A DNA stretch of 64,000 nt from positions 1 to 64,000 of the forward strand of contig NZ_CP108071.1 of the NCBI RefSeq assembly GCF_036178845.1, in the 5' to 3' direction. The notes beneath the pieces are model-generated. The model was not told the DNA's origin. It did no database searches and worked only from the letters and a program-made list of their open reading frames with translations. Shown one piece after another: positions 1 through 8,646 of the stretch. The translations under genes were made by a program, and so were the position numbers. This DNA comes from Streptomyces sp. NBC_00271. GTDB lineage: Bacteria > Actinomycetota > Actinomycetes > Streptomycetales > Streptomycetaceae. Every line of letters starts with the position of its first letter. Within the stretch, counting starts at the first letter, position 1.

Positions 1-152
1 ATATGCCCCGGCAAGCCGGGGCATAGAGCACGAATTGCGCAAGCGCAATTCGAATTCCCGCGTAAACGCGGAATGGAATTCCGCAAGCGGAATTCTGACG
101 GATGTCAATTCGCGCAAGCGCGAATTGAGGGAGTCCCGCAAGCGGGCCTCCT
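1..152. repeat. Linear-replicon telomere: six terminal hairpin palindromes
   Basis: Six inverted repeats are packed end to end: 2-25 (11-bp arms), 31-52 (10-bp arms), 54-74 (9-10 bp arms with one bulge), 76-95 (9-bp arms), 105-128 (11-bp arms) and 130-151 (one mismatch). Each arm pair closes on a two-base AA loop, five of them in the context GCAAGC and the third in GTAAAC. Dense palindromes at the very end are the hallmark of Streptomyces telomeres, where the 3' overhang folds back and is patched by a terminal-protein-primed system. The start does not match the archetypal telomere, which as I recall begins CCCGCGGAGCGGG. Four palindromes carry AATT-containing arms, unusual in this GC-rich DNA. 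The tap-tpg operon at 3.4-6.1 kb supports the call. A few outermost bases may be missing. Confidence 0.85.
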
Positions 153-416
153 GGGGCTGGCTGCGAGGGGCGGTGCATCATGTTGAGGCCTGTGTAGCGA
201 CTGGGAATCCCAGCTGTCACCCCACGCAGGATGTGACGGGACATTAGTCTGACGGAGCGCCGGCCAGGCGCAGTGACGGGCTCCGCTGCGCTCCACCCGA
301 ACCCCTCCCCCATCTTCAAGTGCTCGTCGAGCAACCCGATGACACCCCGTCAGCATACACGCAAAATGGACACGACGGAGCGAGATTCGGTCACGTATCA
401 CCCTGAGATCGGAACC
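153..416. other. Subtelomeric non-coding DNA
   Basis: No credible gene is seen here. A short inverted repeat lies at 201-213 (CTGGGA/TCCCAG) and weaker dyads around 214-300, consistent with the outlying palindromes found inside the terminal repeats of linear Streptomyces replicons. The open frames covering this stretch lack family signal. Confidence 0.5.
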
Positions 417-459
417 TTGACATAAAGGTGATGCATCATAGTGATGCACTGTGTAGAAT
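417..459 (+). promoter_or_regulatory. Candidate promoter with direct repeats for the ankyrin-helicase operon
   Basis: A consensus -35 box TTGACA lies at 417-422, followed 16 bases later by TAGTGA (439-444) as a weak -10. The octamer GTGATGCA occurs twice, at 428-435 and 441-448, inside the spacer and over the -10, where a repressor could bind. TAGAAT at 454-459 is an alternative -10. Placement about 100 bases before the first gene fits; the assignment is by eye only. Confidence 0.35.
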
Positions 460-551
460 CTGGAAGTAGACCGCACCCCCGGAACTGAGATGACCAATCG
501 TTCGGTGGAAACACTCCTCGCTCTTTGCGGATCTGAAGCTCGGAGATGGTG

Positions 552-959
552 ATGGATAGCGAAATGATGCAGATGGCTGATGGTGTGGAGAGATGGACCC
601 CTGTGCACCAGGCCGTGGAAATGAGTGACCACGAAGGGCTCACCATTCTGCTGGACGGTGGGACGGATCCGAACGAGATGTGTTTTGGACACACTCTGCT
701 CACCCATGCCATAGACGTCGAAGGAGACGGTCATCTTCAGTCAGGTCACCCGTTGAACACAGCTGCCACCGCGATCCTGTTGGCGTACGGCGCCGATCCG
801 CGGCTGCCCGCTGCGGATGGCGAGACTCCTTTGCAGATCGCGCAGCACTACAACCACAAGCCTGCCGAACGTTTGCTCCAGCGCTACCTGACACCCAGCA
901 ACGAAGAACCGCAGGCTCCGGGGGAAGACGACGACAGGGGTGGCTGTGAAGCTGCGTGA
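552..959 (+). CDS. Small ankyrin-repeat protein
   Basis: A protein of about 135 residues with ankyrin-type repeats: TPVHQAVEM...LLDGGTDPN in the first half and AATAILLAYGADPRLP followed by GETPLQIAQHYNHKPAERLL in the second. Ankyrin repeats mediate protein-protein contact; the partner is unknown. The ATG at 552 is preferred over 546 because GGAG at 542-545 leaves a workable spacing only for 552. The 3' end overlaps the helicase start (GTG at 940) by 20 bases, so the two are probably co-translated, and the helicase is the obvious candidate partner. No signal peptide or membrane segment. The acidic tail (EDDDRGG) overlaps the helicase start region. Confidence 0.7.
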   Translation: MDSEMMQMADGVERWTPVHQAVEMSDHEGLTILLDGGTDPNEMCFGHTLLTHAIDVEGDGHLQSGHPLNTAATAILLAYGADPRLPAADGETPLQIAQHYNHKPAERLLQRYLTPSNEEPQAPGEDDDRGGCEAA

Positions 960-3327
960 CCACCAGATCGAGGCCGTCAGCGCCATCGTGCGCGGCCTGG
1001 ATGTTCCGCCGGGCGGCATTCCCTCCAATGGTCTGCGCGGGCAGGTGCACGCCGCGTGCGGCACGGGGAAGACCATCATTGCCGCGTCGTCGGCAAGGCG
1101 GCTTGTGCCCAAGGGGCGCGTTCTCGTTCTGGTGCCGACGCTGGACCTTCTGTCCCAGACGGTGCAGGCGTGGCACGCGGCCGGGCACGCGGGGCCGGCG
1201 GTTGCGGTGTGTTCGCTCCAGGACGATCCGGAGCTGTGGGGCCTTCGGGTGCGCTCCACCACAAACCCTGTGCAGTTGGCGCTGTGGCACGGCTCCGGAC
1301 CGGTGACCATCTATGCGACGTACGCCAGCCTTGGTGTCCTTGCGGAGGCGTTCGAGGGCGTCTACGGGCAGCAGTTGGCCCCGGTGGACCTCGCGGTGGT
1401 GGATGAGGCGCACCGGACTTCCGGGTCGATGGGCAAGGCGTGGGCGGACATCCACGACCAGAGCGTCATCCCCGCACACCGGCGGCTGTACCTGACAGCG
1501 ACGCCGCGGATCTGGCAGGAGCGGCTCGACCGGGAGGTTGCCGAGGGAGTGCGCGATCCGCTGCCGAGGGAGATGGCGGCTTCCATGGACGACGAGGCCG
1601 TGTTCGGGCCAGTGCTCTACAAGCTGTCCCTCGCCTCGGCGGTCTCCCGCGGGCTGTTGGCGCGGTACCAGATCATCGTGCTCGAACTCCAGGACCCAGT
1701 CGTCACCCCAGAGCGGCTGATGGGCGAGGACCGGCACACCGAGGAAGTACGCGGGCAGCGCCTCGGAGCGCTCCAGGCCGCGCTCCTGCACACCATGGCG
1801 CAGCACGGGCTCCAGACGTGCATCACCTTCCACCACCGGACCATAGAGGCCCAGGCCTACGCGGAAGGCCTGGAACGCGTCGCCGCCAAACTGCACGCCG
1901 ACCAACCCGAGACATACCCGAAGCGGATCTGGGCGGACTGGCTCTGCGGCGAACACGTCCCCGAGAACCGACGCGACGTCCTCGGCTCGTTCGGGTCCAC
2001 GGCGCAGCGGGCCGTGCTCTCGAACTGCCGCGTTTTGGGCGAGGGTGTCGATATTCGAAGCGTGGATTCGGTTGCCCTACTGGACCCCAAGGGGGCGCCG
2101 CACGACATCGTCCAGGCCATCGGACGCGCGCTGCGGCAAAAGCCCGGACAGGGGAAACTCGCCTCACTGATCGTTCCCGTTTTCCTCCAGCCCGGAGAAC
2201 AGCCGGAAGACATGTTCACCTCCGGGTCGTACCGACCCCTGGTGAAGGTTCTTGAGGGATTGCGGGCTCACGATGAAGAGGCCGTGGAACTGCTCGCCAT
2301 TCCACAGGAGCCTCAGAAGGACGTGGCGCAGCCGTCCGTGCATATCGGTGTCGCGCCAGAAGAGGGTGAGGAAGAATCCCGGCTGCTGCTCCGTTTTGCC
2401 GCCCCCAGGGATCCGGTGATGGTCGCAGACTGGGTCTCCTTCAACGTGATCGACACCGAACGCCAGGACTGGGCACGCGGCTGGGCGGCACTCAAAAAAT
2501 TCACGGAGCGTGAGCATCACGCCCGAGTGCCTTATGGGCACAAAGAGGGCGCGACACCCCTTGGACAATGGGTCGCGGAGCAGCGAAGGGCGTACGGCGC
2601 CGGGCAGATGACCGGCCAGCGCGCGAGGCGACTCGAACAGCTCGGCATGGTCTGGTCCCTGGCAGACGAGCGGTTCCAAGAGAACCTCGAAGCCGCGAAG
2701 GCCTACTACGACCAGCACTGGACGCTCTGCGCACCCCGGCCCGCGACGGCGCTGGACCGGCCCGTAGGACAGTGGCTGTCCAACCTCCGACGCCCATGCG
2801 CCCTCGAGGGCCACCCGGAGTGGGAGACCGCGCTGCGAGAGATCGATCCGGACTGGAACCCGGCGTGGCCGGCCGACTGGCAACGGCACTACGCCGCGCT
2901 GCAGGAGCTGGTGCGCGACGAGGACCAGGCGGAGGTCCTGCCCGGCTTCACGGTCCACGGTATGGACATCGGGAAGTGGCTGGCCCGGCAGCGGAAACCG
3001 GAGGTCTGGCAGGCCCTGACGGACGGACAGCGCGAGCGGCTGGAGCAACTCGGCATCGTGCCGCTGGCACCAGAGCCGGAGGAACCCGCGAAGCCATCCA
3101 CGGCACCCCTGAGCGCCTTCGAGCGGGGCGTTGCGGCCCTGGCACAGTACAAGGCCCGCGAGGGCACCGTGACCGTCCCCAGGGGGCACGTAGAGCAGCT
3201 GCAGGACGGCACCGAAGTCAAGCTCGGAGTCTGGACCATGAACCAGAAAACCCGCCGCGCCAAGCTCACCGCCGACAAACTCCAGGCGCTCGCCGCGCTG
3301 GGACTGGAATGGGCTTCGGAAGGTTAA
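940..3327 (+). CDS. Telomere-associated superfamily 2 helicase
   Basis: 795 residues. Walker A is ACGTGKT (39-45), Walker B is the DEAH box (155-158), motif III is LTATPR, and motif VI is QAIGRALRQ (about 392-400), so the ATPase core is intact. The C-terminal third carries repeated W-rich helicase-associated modules (for example GWAALKKFTEREHHARVPYG...LGQWVAEQRR and a second copy near residues 730-790). This architecture is that of the helicase-like proteins encoded next to Streptomyces telomeres (the TtrA type, linked to conjugal transfer of linear replicons). The start is GTG at 940; a GTG at 946 is an alternative. It overlaps the ankyrin gene and is followed 58 bases later by tap. A role in telomere maintenance or transfer is inferred from family and position. 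Confidence 0.85.
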   Translation: MAVKLRDHQIEAVSAIVRGLDVPPGGIPSNGLRGQVHAACGTGKTIIAASSARRLVPKGRVLVLVPTLDLLSQTVQAWHAAGHAGPAVAVCSLQDDPELWGLRVRSTTNPVQLALWHGSGPVTIYATYASLGVLAEAFEGVYGQQLAPVDLAVVDEAHRTSGSMGKAWADIHDQSVIPAHRRLYLTATPRIWQERLDREVAEGVRDPLPREMAASMDDEAVFGPVLYKLSLASAVSRGLLARYQIIVLELQDPVVTPERLMGEDRHTEEVRGQRLGALQAALLHTMAQHGLQTCITFHHRTIEAQAYAEGLERVAAKLHADQPETYPKRIWADWLCGEHVPENRRDVLGSFGSTAQRAVLSNCRVLGEGVDIRSVDSVALLDPKGAPHDIVQAIGRALRQKPGQGKLASLIVPVFLQPGEQPEDMFTSGSYRPLVKVLEGLRAHDEEAVELLAIPQEPQKDVAQPSVHIGVAPEEGEEESRLLLRFAAPRDPVMVADWVSFNVIDTERQDWARGWAALKKFTEREHHARVPYGHKEGATPLGQWVAEQRRAYGAGQMTGQRARRLEQLGMVWSLADERFQENLEAAKAYYDQHWTLCAPRPATALDRPVGQWLSNLRRPCALEGHPEWETALREIDPDWNPAWPADWQRHYAALQELVRDEDQAEVLPGFTVHGMDIGKWLARQRKPEVWQALTDGQRERLEQLGIVPLAPEPEEPAKPSTAPLSAFERGVAALAQYKAREGTVTVPRGHVEQLQDGTEVKLGVWTMNQKTRRAKLTADKLQALAALGLEWASEG

Positions 3328-3385
3328 GGAGGGGGGTAAGTTGGTGGATAAGTTTTGGTTGGGTCTCGAGTAAAGGGTGCGGGGC

Positions 3386-5485
3386 ATGCCATCTGAGGAA
3401 GAGCTGTTCGCGTCCGTCGACGCTCTATTGAATGAGAAGCCGCACCTGCCGCCTCCGGCGGAGCGGGCCCGGCTGCGTGAGGCTGCCGGTATCACCCAGG
3501 CCCGCCTCGCTACCGCGTTGAAGACGACGACTCAGTCGGTGAAGAACTGGGAGAACGGCCGAAGCGAGCCGAAGTCGCCGCGCCTGGATGCCTACCAGCG
3601 GCTGCTGAACGGGTGGGCGGCGAAGTATCCGGCCCCCGGCGCCGTCTCGGCTGCCGCGACGGTGCCGGCTGCGTCCGCCGCACCGGCCACGTCCAAGCTG
3701 GAGACGGCAGACGCCCCAGAGGCTCTCGACGTTCCAGGTGCGGGACCGGCGCGTCCCGCCGCCCTGGCTGGCGCGACATCGCGGCGTCCGGCCCCTCAAA
3801 AGGCTGCGAAGCCGGCAGCCGATCCGCGGTTCCCGCATGGCCCGCTCGCTGTGCTGGACGGTGACGGCTCCGCGTACGGCACGGGCGGCATCGTGCTCGA
3901 CTGCCCGGCGACCACCATCCCGGAGCTGGTGGAGTGGACGCTCAGGGAATCCGGGCTCGGTGCGCCGCGTCTGCACCGCAACGGCAAGGACAGCGACCCG
4001 TTGATCGTGCTCACCGCCGCGGCCGCCGTGAAGCTCGGGCTGCCCGAGCGCTTGGAGGGCCATGAGCAGCGCCGCTCCCTGCGCCTTGCGGAGGATCACC
4101 CGGTGGTCAAGCAGGTGGTGAAGGCCAAGTGGCGGCTCACCCAGCGCGGGTTCGGACCGTGGGCAAGGATCTACCGCAAGGTCCAGGGGCGCGAACGGCA
4201 GTGCGTGCAGCTGGCGATCCTGTCGTGGGACGCCCTCGATGAGCGGTCCTGGCCCGGCGTCTCCGACATGGAGCCGGCCGACGTCGCCCGCGTCCTCGGC
4301 ATCTACGCCCAGCGGGTCATCACACCGCGCGGCTCGACGGCCGTGTCCGGGCTGGAGCTGATGACGGCGCTGCGCCCGCCCACCCGCGCGGTGCAGGACC
4401 CGCAGACGGGGAACTGGCTGCCCGGCCACAACCCCGGCTCGCTCGGGACGGAGCCGATGGACCCGGCGCCGCCGGAGGCCACCGCCGAACACCCCGTCGT
4501 CGTCGACAGCGGCTGGAGCGGCGGATTCCTGAACGAGGAGGCGTACCAGTGGGTGCGCGACGTCAGCCTGCTGACGGATGAGGAGTGCACGCTGCCGTAC
4601 GCGGTCGGCCTGGACCTGAACACCGCGTTCCTCGCCGCCGCGGCCCGCCTGGTCGTCGGCCTGTCCGCCCCGGACCACTTCCACGCCCCGACGTTCAACC
4701 CGAAGATCCCCGGCTCCTGGCTGGTCGACCTCTCCCACATCGAGCTGGACCCGCGCCTGCCCAGCCCGTTCACGCCGGACGGCACCCGCCCGACGGGACC
4801 AGCCTGGTACCAGACGCACACCGTCGCCTACGCCCAGGAGCTCGGCTACAACGTCCAGCCCCTCGAGGGGTACCTGCGCCGCGAGACCGGCGCCTACCTC
4901 GATCCGTGGCACGACCGGTTGAAGACCGCCTACGTCGACACCCTCGCCGACCTCAACGTCACCAAGGACCTCGACGACCGCCAGTTCCTTGCCGCGATGG
5001 AGCAGCACAAGGACGCCGACCCGGCGATGGCGGCCGTCCTCGCGGCCATCAAGGCCACCGTCAAGGGCGGCATCGGCAAGCTGCGCGAGCGCCCGCAGGG
5101 CAAGAAGTACAAGGAGGGCGAGCGGTGGCCGGCCCTGCAGCGGCCGACCTGGCGCCCCGACATCCGCGCCGCCGTCATCTCCAAGGCCCGCATCAACATG
5201 CACCGCAAGCTGCGCAACATGGCCACGATGACGGGTCTGTACCCGCTCGCCGTACTCTCCGACTGCGTCGTCTACCCCTCCCCGGGGCAGAGCCCGCTGG
5301 ACTTCCTGCCCTACGCCGCCTCCGGCAAGCCCCAGCCCGGCGGCTTCCGCCTCGGACCCACCCCGGGCCTGGCCAAACTCGAAGGCGTCCAGTCGATGCT
5401 CTGGGCGGTCGACCTGATGGAACAGGGCCACAACCCCGCCCGCCACATCAAGGGCGGCGACGCCGTCCTCGACGAAGGCGAGTAG
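3386..5485 (+). CDS. tap: Telomere-associated protein Tap
   Basis: About 699 residues. The N-terminus has an XRE-type helix-turn-helix (ARLREAAGITQARLATALKTT...VKNWENGR, residues about 26-60), followed by an Ala/Pro-rich linker and a long C-terminal region rich in conserved aromatic and charged positions, matching the Tap family, which is usually about 740 residues. Tap binds the single-stranded telomere overhang and recruits the terminal protein Tpg for end patching. ATG at 3386 is chosen because GGGG sits just upstream; a GTG at 3377 would add three residues. It is followed by tpg after 91 bases, the standard tap-tpg order. Its location 3.4 kb from the terminus confirms the telomere reading. 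Confidence 0.9.
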   Translation: MPSEEELFASVDALLNEKPHLPPPAERARLREAAGITQARLATALKTTTQSVKNWENGRSEPKSPRLDAYQRLLNGWAAKYPAPGAVSAAATVPAASAAPATSKLETADAPEALDVPGAGPARPAALAGATSRRPAPQKAAKPAADPRFPHGPLAVLDGDGSAYGTGGIVLDCPATTIPELVEWTLRESGLGAPRLHRNGKDSDPLIVLTAAAAVKLGLPERLEGHEQRRSLRLAEDHPVVKQVVKAKWRLTQRGFGPWARIYRKVQGRERQCVQLAILSWDALDERSWPGVSDMEPADVARVLGIYAQRVITPRGSTAVSGLELMTALRPPTRAVQDPQTGNWLPGHNPGSLGTEPMDPAPPEATAEHPVVVDSGWSGGFLNEEAYQWVRDVSLLTDEECTLPYAVGLDLNTAFLAAAARLVVGLSAPDHFHAPTFNPKIPGSWLVDLSHIELDPRLPSPFTPDGTRPTGPAWYQTHTVAYAQELGYNVQPLEGYLRRETGAYLDPWHDRLKTAYVDTLADLNVTKDLDDRQFLAAMEQHKDADPAMAAVLAAIKATVKGGIGKLRERPQGKKYKEGERWPALQRPTWRPDIRAAVISKARINMHRKLRNMATMTGLYPLAVLSDCVVYPSPGQSPLDFLPYAASGKPQPGGFRLGPTPGLAKLEGVQSMLWAVDLMEQGHNPARHIKGGDAVLDEGE

Positions 5486-5489
5486 GCCA

Positions 5490-5573
5490 GTGCCCAACAA
5501 CGCCCCGACGCACAAGACCTGTTTCCCGCCGGCCGACACCGGCGGCCAGGACCCCACCGCCGAGAAGGGCTGA
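5490..5573 (+). CDS. Possible 27-residue ORF between tap and tpg
   Basis: GTG at 5490 opens a 27-codon frame (MPNNAPTHKTCFPPADTGGQ...) that ends 3 bases before the tpg start codon. It may be real, or may simply be spacer whose translation would couple tap to tpg. No family is recognised, and the Pro/Thr-rich composition gives no support for a folded product. Confidence 0.25.
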   Translation: MPNNAPTHKTCFPPADTGGQDPTAEKG

Positions 5574-5576
5574 GCC

Positions 5577-6134
5577 GTGGCAGAGATTGAGGACGCCATC
5601 GAGCGGGCCGACCGGGAAGCGTTCACCCGCCAGCCGCCCAAGACCCTCAAGAGCCAGATCGGCTACCTGATCAAGCAGCTCAAGACGACCCGGGCTGTCG
5701 CCGAGGAGATCGGGGTGAGCCAGCGGTCGGTGGAGCGCTACCGCAAGGGCGAACGCAAGCACCCGCCCCAGGCCATCGCCGAACGGATCGACGCCGCCGT
5801 ACGGCAGCGATGGCAGCCCCAGGTCCGCAAACGCCGGCAGAAGCAGGCGGCCACCGCGACCGGGATCACGGTGGAGACGAGGGCCCGCTTCGGGTACACC
5901 GCGCCCATCGGCACGACCGACGACGGACGCTTCCGCCGCCTCACCGTCCACCTCCCCCCGGCGTACGCGCAGCGCCTGTTCGACGCCCGCAACACGGGCG
6001 CCAGCGACCAGCAGATGCGCCAGATCATCGCCGAAGGATTCAAAGACGTGTATTTCCAGGACGGCGGCAGCCGCGCCACAGGCCTCTCCGACGTCACCCT
6101 CAACGACATCGACTACCTCGACCTCGACTACTGA
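5577..6134 (+). CDS. tpg: Telomere terminal protein Tpg
   Basis: 185 residues, the usual length for Tpg. The N-terminal half holds a helix-turn-helix-like segment (AVAEEIGVSQRSVERYRKGERK) and the conserved basic stretch RQRWQPQVRKRRQKQAATATG. The C-terminal half has the family pattern TRARFGYTA, LTVHLPPAYAQRLFDA and an acidic tail (NDIDYLDLDY). Tpg is covalently bound to the 5' ends of Streptomyces linear DNA and primes end patching. The start is GTG at 5577, with AGAAGGGC about 9 bases upstream. It forms an operon with tap and is followed by a hairpin terminator at 6140. Confidence 0.92.
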   Translation: MAEIEDAIERADREAFTRQPPKTLKSQIGYLIKQLKTTRAVAEEIGVSQRSVERYRKGERKHPPQAIAERIDAAVRQRWQPQVRKRRQKQAATATGITVETRARFGYTAPIGTTDDGRFRRLTVHLPPAYAQRLFDARNTGASDQQMRQIIAEGFKDVYFQDGGSRATGLSDVTLNDIDYLDLDY

Positions 6135-6139
6135 GTCCG

Positions 6140-6156
6140 GTCCCCCTGCCGGGGAC
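6140..6156 (+). terminator. Hairpin after tpg
   Basis: Perfect 6-bp arms GTCCCC (6140-6145) and GGGGAC (6151-6156) with a 5-base loop lie 6 bases after the tpg stop. There is no T-run, as is common for Streptomyces terminators. Confidence 0.55.
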
Positions 6157-6240
6157 AGCCCTCAGCGACCTCAAAGCCGGCTGACAACCCCAGCCAGTCA
6201 GCGCCGCCGTACCCTGCTGAGCGATCGTGCCCCTTCTCGT

Positions 6241-7786
6241 GCAACACCGTTGCGTTATGCCGTCCGGCGCCTTGTCAAGTTCATGAACGAGAGGACGGGA
6301 CCCCTGGTAGATCCCTGTGGTGTCGAGCCCAGAGATCGTCGTACCGGAGGTCCCGTTGCCGCGGCATTCTGCCACCCTGCCACCCGTGGCGTCAGCTCAC
6401 GATGTGTATGCTCCCGGCCACCTGGGAGAGTTGACGCAGGTCATCGACCCGCAGCTGGTTGACGCCGTCCTCGAGGAGACAGGCTCGCGTGAACGGCGCG
6501 TGCGGTTGCTGCCTGCGCGGGTGGTGGTGTACTTCGTGCTCGCTCTCGCCTTCTTCGAGCGCTCGTCCTACCAGGCGGTGTGGGACAAGCTATGCGCGGG
6601 ATTACGGGGGATCGCGGTGACGCGGCCGTGCGCCTCCTCATTGTCGCGAGCCCGGCGCCGACTGGGCAGCGCCCCGCTGCGCCGCCTGTTCGAGATCCTG
6701 GCCGGTCCGGTGGCCGCCCGGGCACAGTCCGGCTCCTTCTACCGCGGTCTGCGGGCGGTCGCGGTGGACGGCACCACCTTGAGCATCCCCGACGAGGAGG
6801 CAGTGACCTGGCGCTTCCCCAAGCACCGCGGTCAGGTGCTCGAATTCGGCTACCCCCTGCTGCGCCTGGTGACGCTGGTCGAGTGCGGCACCCGCGCCCT
6901 GCTCGGCGCGGCCTTCGGCCCGGACACCACCGGCGAACTGGGCTACGCGCGCCGCCTGCTGTCTCACCTGGACGCCTCGATGGTGCTGCTGGCCGACGCC
7001 TACTACGACGCATACGACTTCCTGGAGGCAGTGACCGGCACCGGCGCATCCTTCCTGCTGCGCTCGACCCGCAAGCGGCGCCCGACGGTGCGCCGCCCGC
7101 TGCCGGACGGCTCCTACCTGACCACCGTCTGCGCCGGGAGATACCAGGCCGGGCGCGGTTACGGGCGGCTCGAGGTACGGATCATCGAAGCCTGGATGAC
7201 CATCGAGCTGGCCGACGGCACCCGCCGCACCGAGCTGTGGCGGCTGATGACCAGTCTCCTGGACGCCGAGCGCTACCCCGCCCACGAGCTGATCACGTTG
7301 TATCACCGCAGGTGGCAGGCAGAGACCTGCTACTTCTCGTTGAAGTCGACCCTCCTCGACGGACGGGTGCTGCGCTCGCGGACGGTCCCTGGGCTCGAGC
7401 AGGAGGTCTACGCCCTGCTGACGGTCTACCAGGCGCTGATGCGGACCGCGGACGACCTGGTCACGGCCCAGCCGGGCCTGTCGGCGGAGCGCGTCAGCCT
7501 CATCCGGCTGCTCAACGCCGCCGCTGACCAGATCGTGGCCGCCCGCGGCATCGCCCCGGCCGGTCCGGTGGGCCTCGTCGGGGCGATCGGTCGTGTCGCC
7601 CTGGCCCGCCTCCTGCCGAAGGGCCGACGCTGGCGGCTGAAGGCCCGCGTCCGCAAGCGCAACAGCAAGTACACGTTCACTACCGGCAAGCACCCCAGAA
7701 CAGCCCAGGCGTACTCCCTTCACTTCGAGATGATCAAGGCAGGCGGCCTTGACGCCACCAACGGTGGCTAAACGCAACGGTGTTGC
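6241..7786 (+). mobile_element. Complete IS4-family insertion sequence with IRs and target duplication
   Basis: Perfect 16-bp terminal inverted repeats, GCAACACCGTTGCGTT at 6241-6256 and its complement at 7771-7786, bound a 1546-bp element with one transposase gene. The flanks carry an exact 8-bp direct repeat CTTCTCGT (6233-6240 and 7787-7794), a target-site duplication. Intact ends and duplication suggest a recent, probably still active insertion. It separates the telomere module from the decayed DNA to its right. Confidence 0.9.
6317..7771 (+). CDS. IS4-family transposase
   Basis: 484 residues. The DDE catalytic set is visible: AVDGTTLSIPD (first Asp), LLADAYYDAYDF (second Asp) and the IS4 signature Y-R-E-K as YHRRWQAETCYFSLKST (Glu). 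The N-terminal IS4 region (VYAPGHLGELTQVIDPQLVDAVLEE) is present. The gene fills the element bounded by the 16-bp repeats. A related, diverged copy lies on the minus strand at 34817-36313. Confidence 0.9.
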   Translation: MVSSPEIVVPEVPLPRHSATLPPVASAHDVYAPGHLGELTQVIDPQLVDAVLEETGSRERRVRLLPARVVVYFVLALAFFERSSYQAVWDKLCAGLRGIAVTRPCASSLSRARRRLGSAPLRRLFEILAGPVAARAQSGSFYRGLRAVAVDGTTLSIPDEEAVTWRFPKHRGQVLEFGYPLLRLVTLVECGTRALLGAAFGPDTTGELGYARRLLSHLDASMVLLADAYYDAYDFLEAVTGTGASFLLRSTRKRRPTVRRPLPDGSYLTTVCAGRYQAGRGYGRLEVRIIEAWMTIELADGTRRTELWRLMTSLLDAERYPAHELITLYHRRWQAETCYFSLKSTLLDGRVLRSRTVPGLEQEVYALLTVYQALMRTADDLVTAQPGLSAERVSLIRLLNAAADQIVAARGIAPAGPVGLVGAIGRVALARLLPKGRRWRLKARVRKRNSKYTFTTGKHPRTAQAYSLHFEMIKAGGLDATNGG

Positions 7787-7895
7787 CTTCTCGTGGTGTA
7801 GCCGATCAACTGGTGGGCTTGTTCGTGGTGTTGGGGAGTGCGGGGGTGTCCCTCCCCTCGTAGCGTGGAGTCCGTGATTGCAGGGGAAGTTGGGG

Positions 7896-8217
7896 TTGAT
7901 CTTCCACAGCGACCGCGGCCGAATACGGCTCCCGGCGCTTTCGCCGGGCCTGTCGTCGCTTGGGCGTGACCCAGTCCATGGGCCGCGTCGGGTCGTGTTT
8001 CGACAACGCCGTCAGCGAGGCGTTCAACAGCGTGCTCAAGGTCGAGTACGTCTACCGGCACACGTTCGCCACCCGCACCGAGGCTCGACTGCGGATCGCG
8101 ACCTGGATCACCGGCTTCTACAACACGCACCGACTACACAGCGTGTGTGGATATCAGAGTCCGATCGACTACGAGCACGACCACCGGGCCAACTCCGCCT
8201 TGGAGCTGGCCGCTTAG
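7896..8217 (+). pseudogene. IS3-family OrfB fragment, frameshifted
   Basis: Reading LIFHSDRG in one frame, then EYGSRRFRRACRRLGVTQSM...CFDNAVSEAFNSVLKVEYVY in the next, this is the C-terminal third of an IS3-family integrase domain ending in GFYNTHRLHSVCGYQSPIDY. The frame changes near 7920 and the 5' two thirds are missing. Confidence 0.75.
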
Positions 8218-8299
8218 AAGATCTCCACAGTTCGAGGGGATTGACACTCCACTTCGACGTCACCATTTCGGGCGACGCCGGGAGTCAGCTACCGGGGAC

Positions 8300-8586
8300 C
8301 CTGGCGTCTCCCCGGACCGGACTTCCACCGGCTGGCTATCCTGAGCTTGTCGTCCGGCTACATCAGCCGGTTGGCCACCAGCGCCTCGATGACCTGCCCG
8401 TGCGTCACATGCGCACTCGCGCCAACCTGGGCACACCGCATCGCCGATCCCGGCCAGGTCCAGCCGACGAGTGAACTCGGAAACGACAGGCAGAGCGCCC
8501 AGGCGCTTCTCCACCACGGACGTCACCGCTACTTCAAAACGCTGACGCTCAGACCGTGGCCGCGGGGACCGGGAAGACTTCGACAC
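8300..8586 (-). pseudogene. Fragment of a DUF4277 (IS1634-like) transposase N-terminus
   Basis: The minus strand reads EKRLGALPVVSEFTRRLDLAGI in one frame and THGQVIEALVANRLM in another, the typical N-terminus of IS1634/DUF4277 transposases, with a frameshift and a stop. No downstream part is found. Confidence 0.55.
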
Positions 8587-8646
8587 ACTCCACCCAACTC
8601 CACACCCCGGCCCAGGGACACCCCCGGACCGGTCACACCATACGAA

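Noticed and set aside
3425..5650. A 741-codon minus-strand frame opposite tap
   Set aside because: Composition is that of an antisense shadow in GC-rich DNA; tap and tpg on the plus strand carry clear family motifs.
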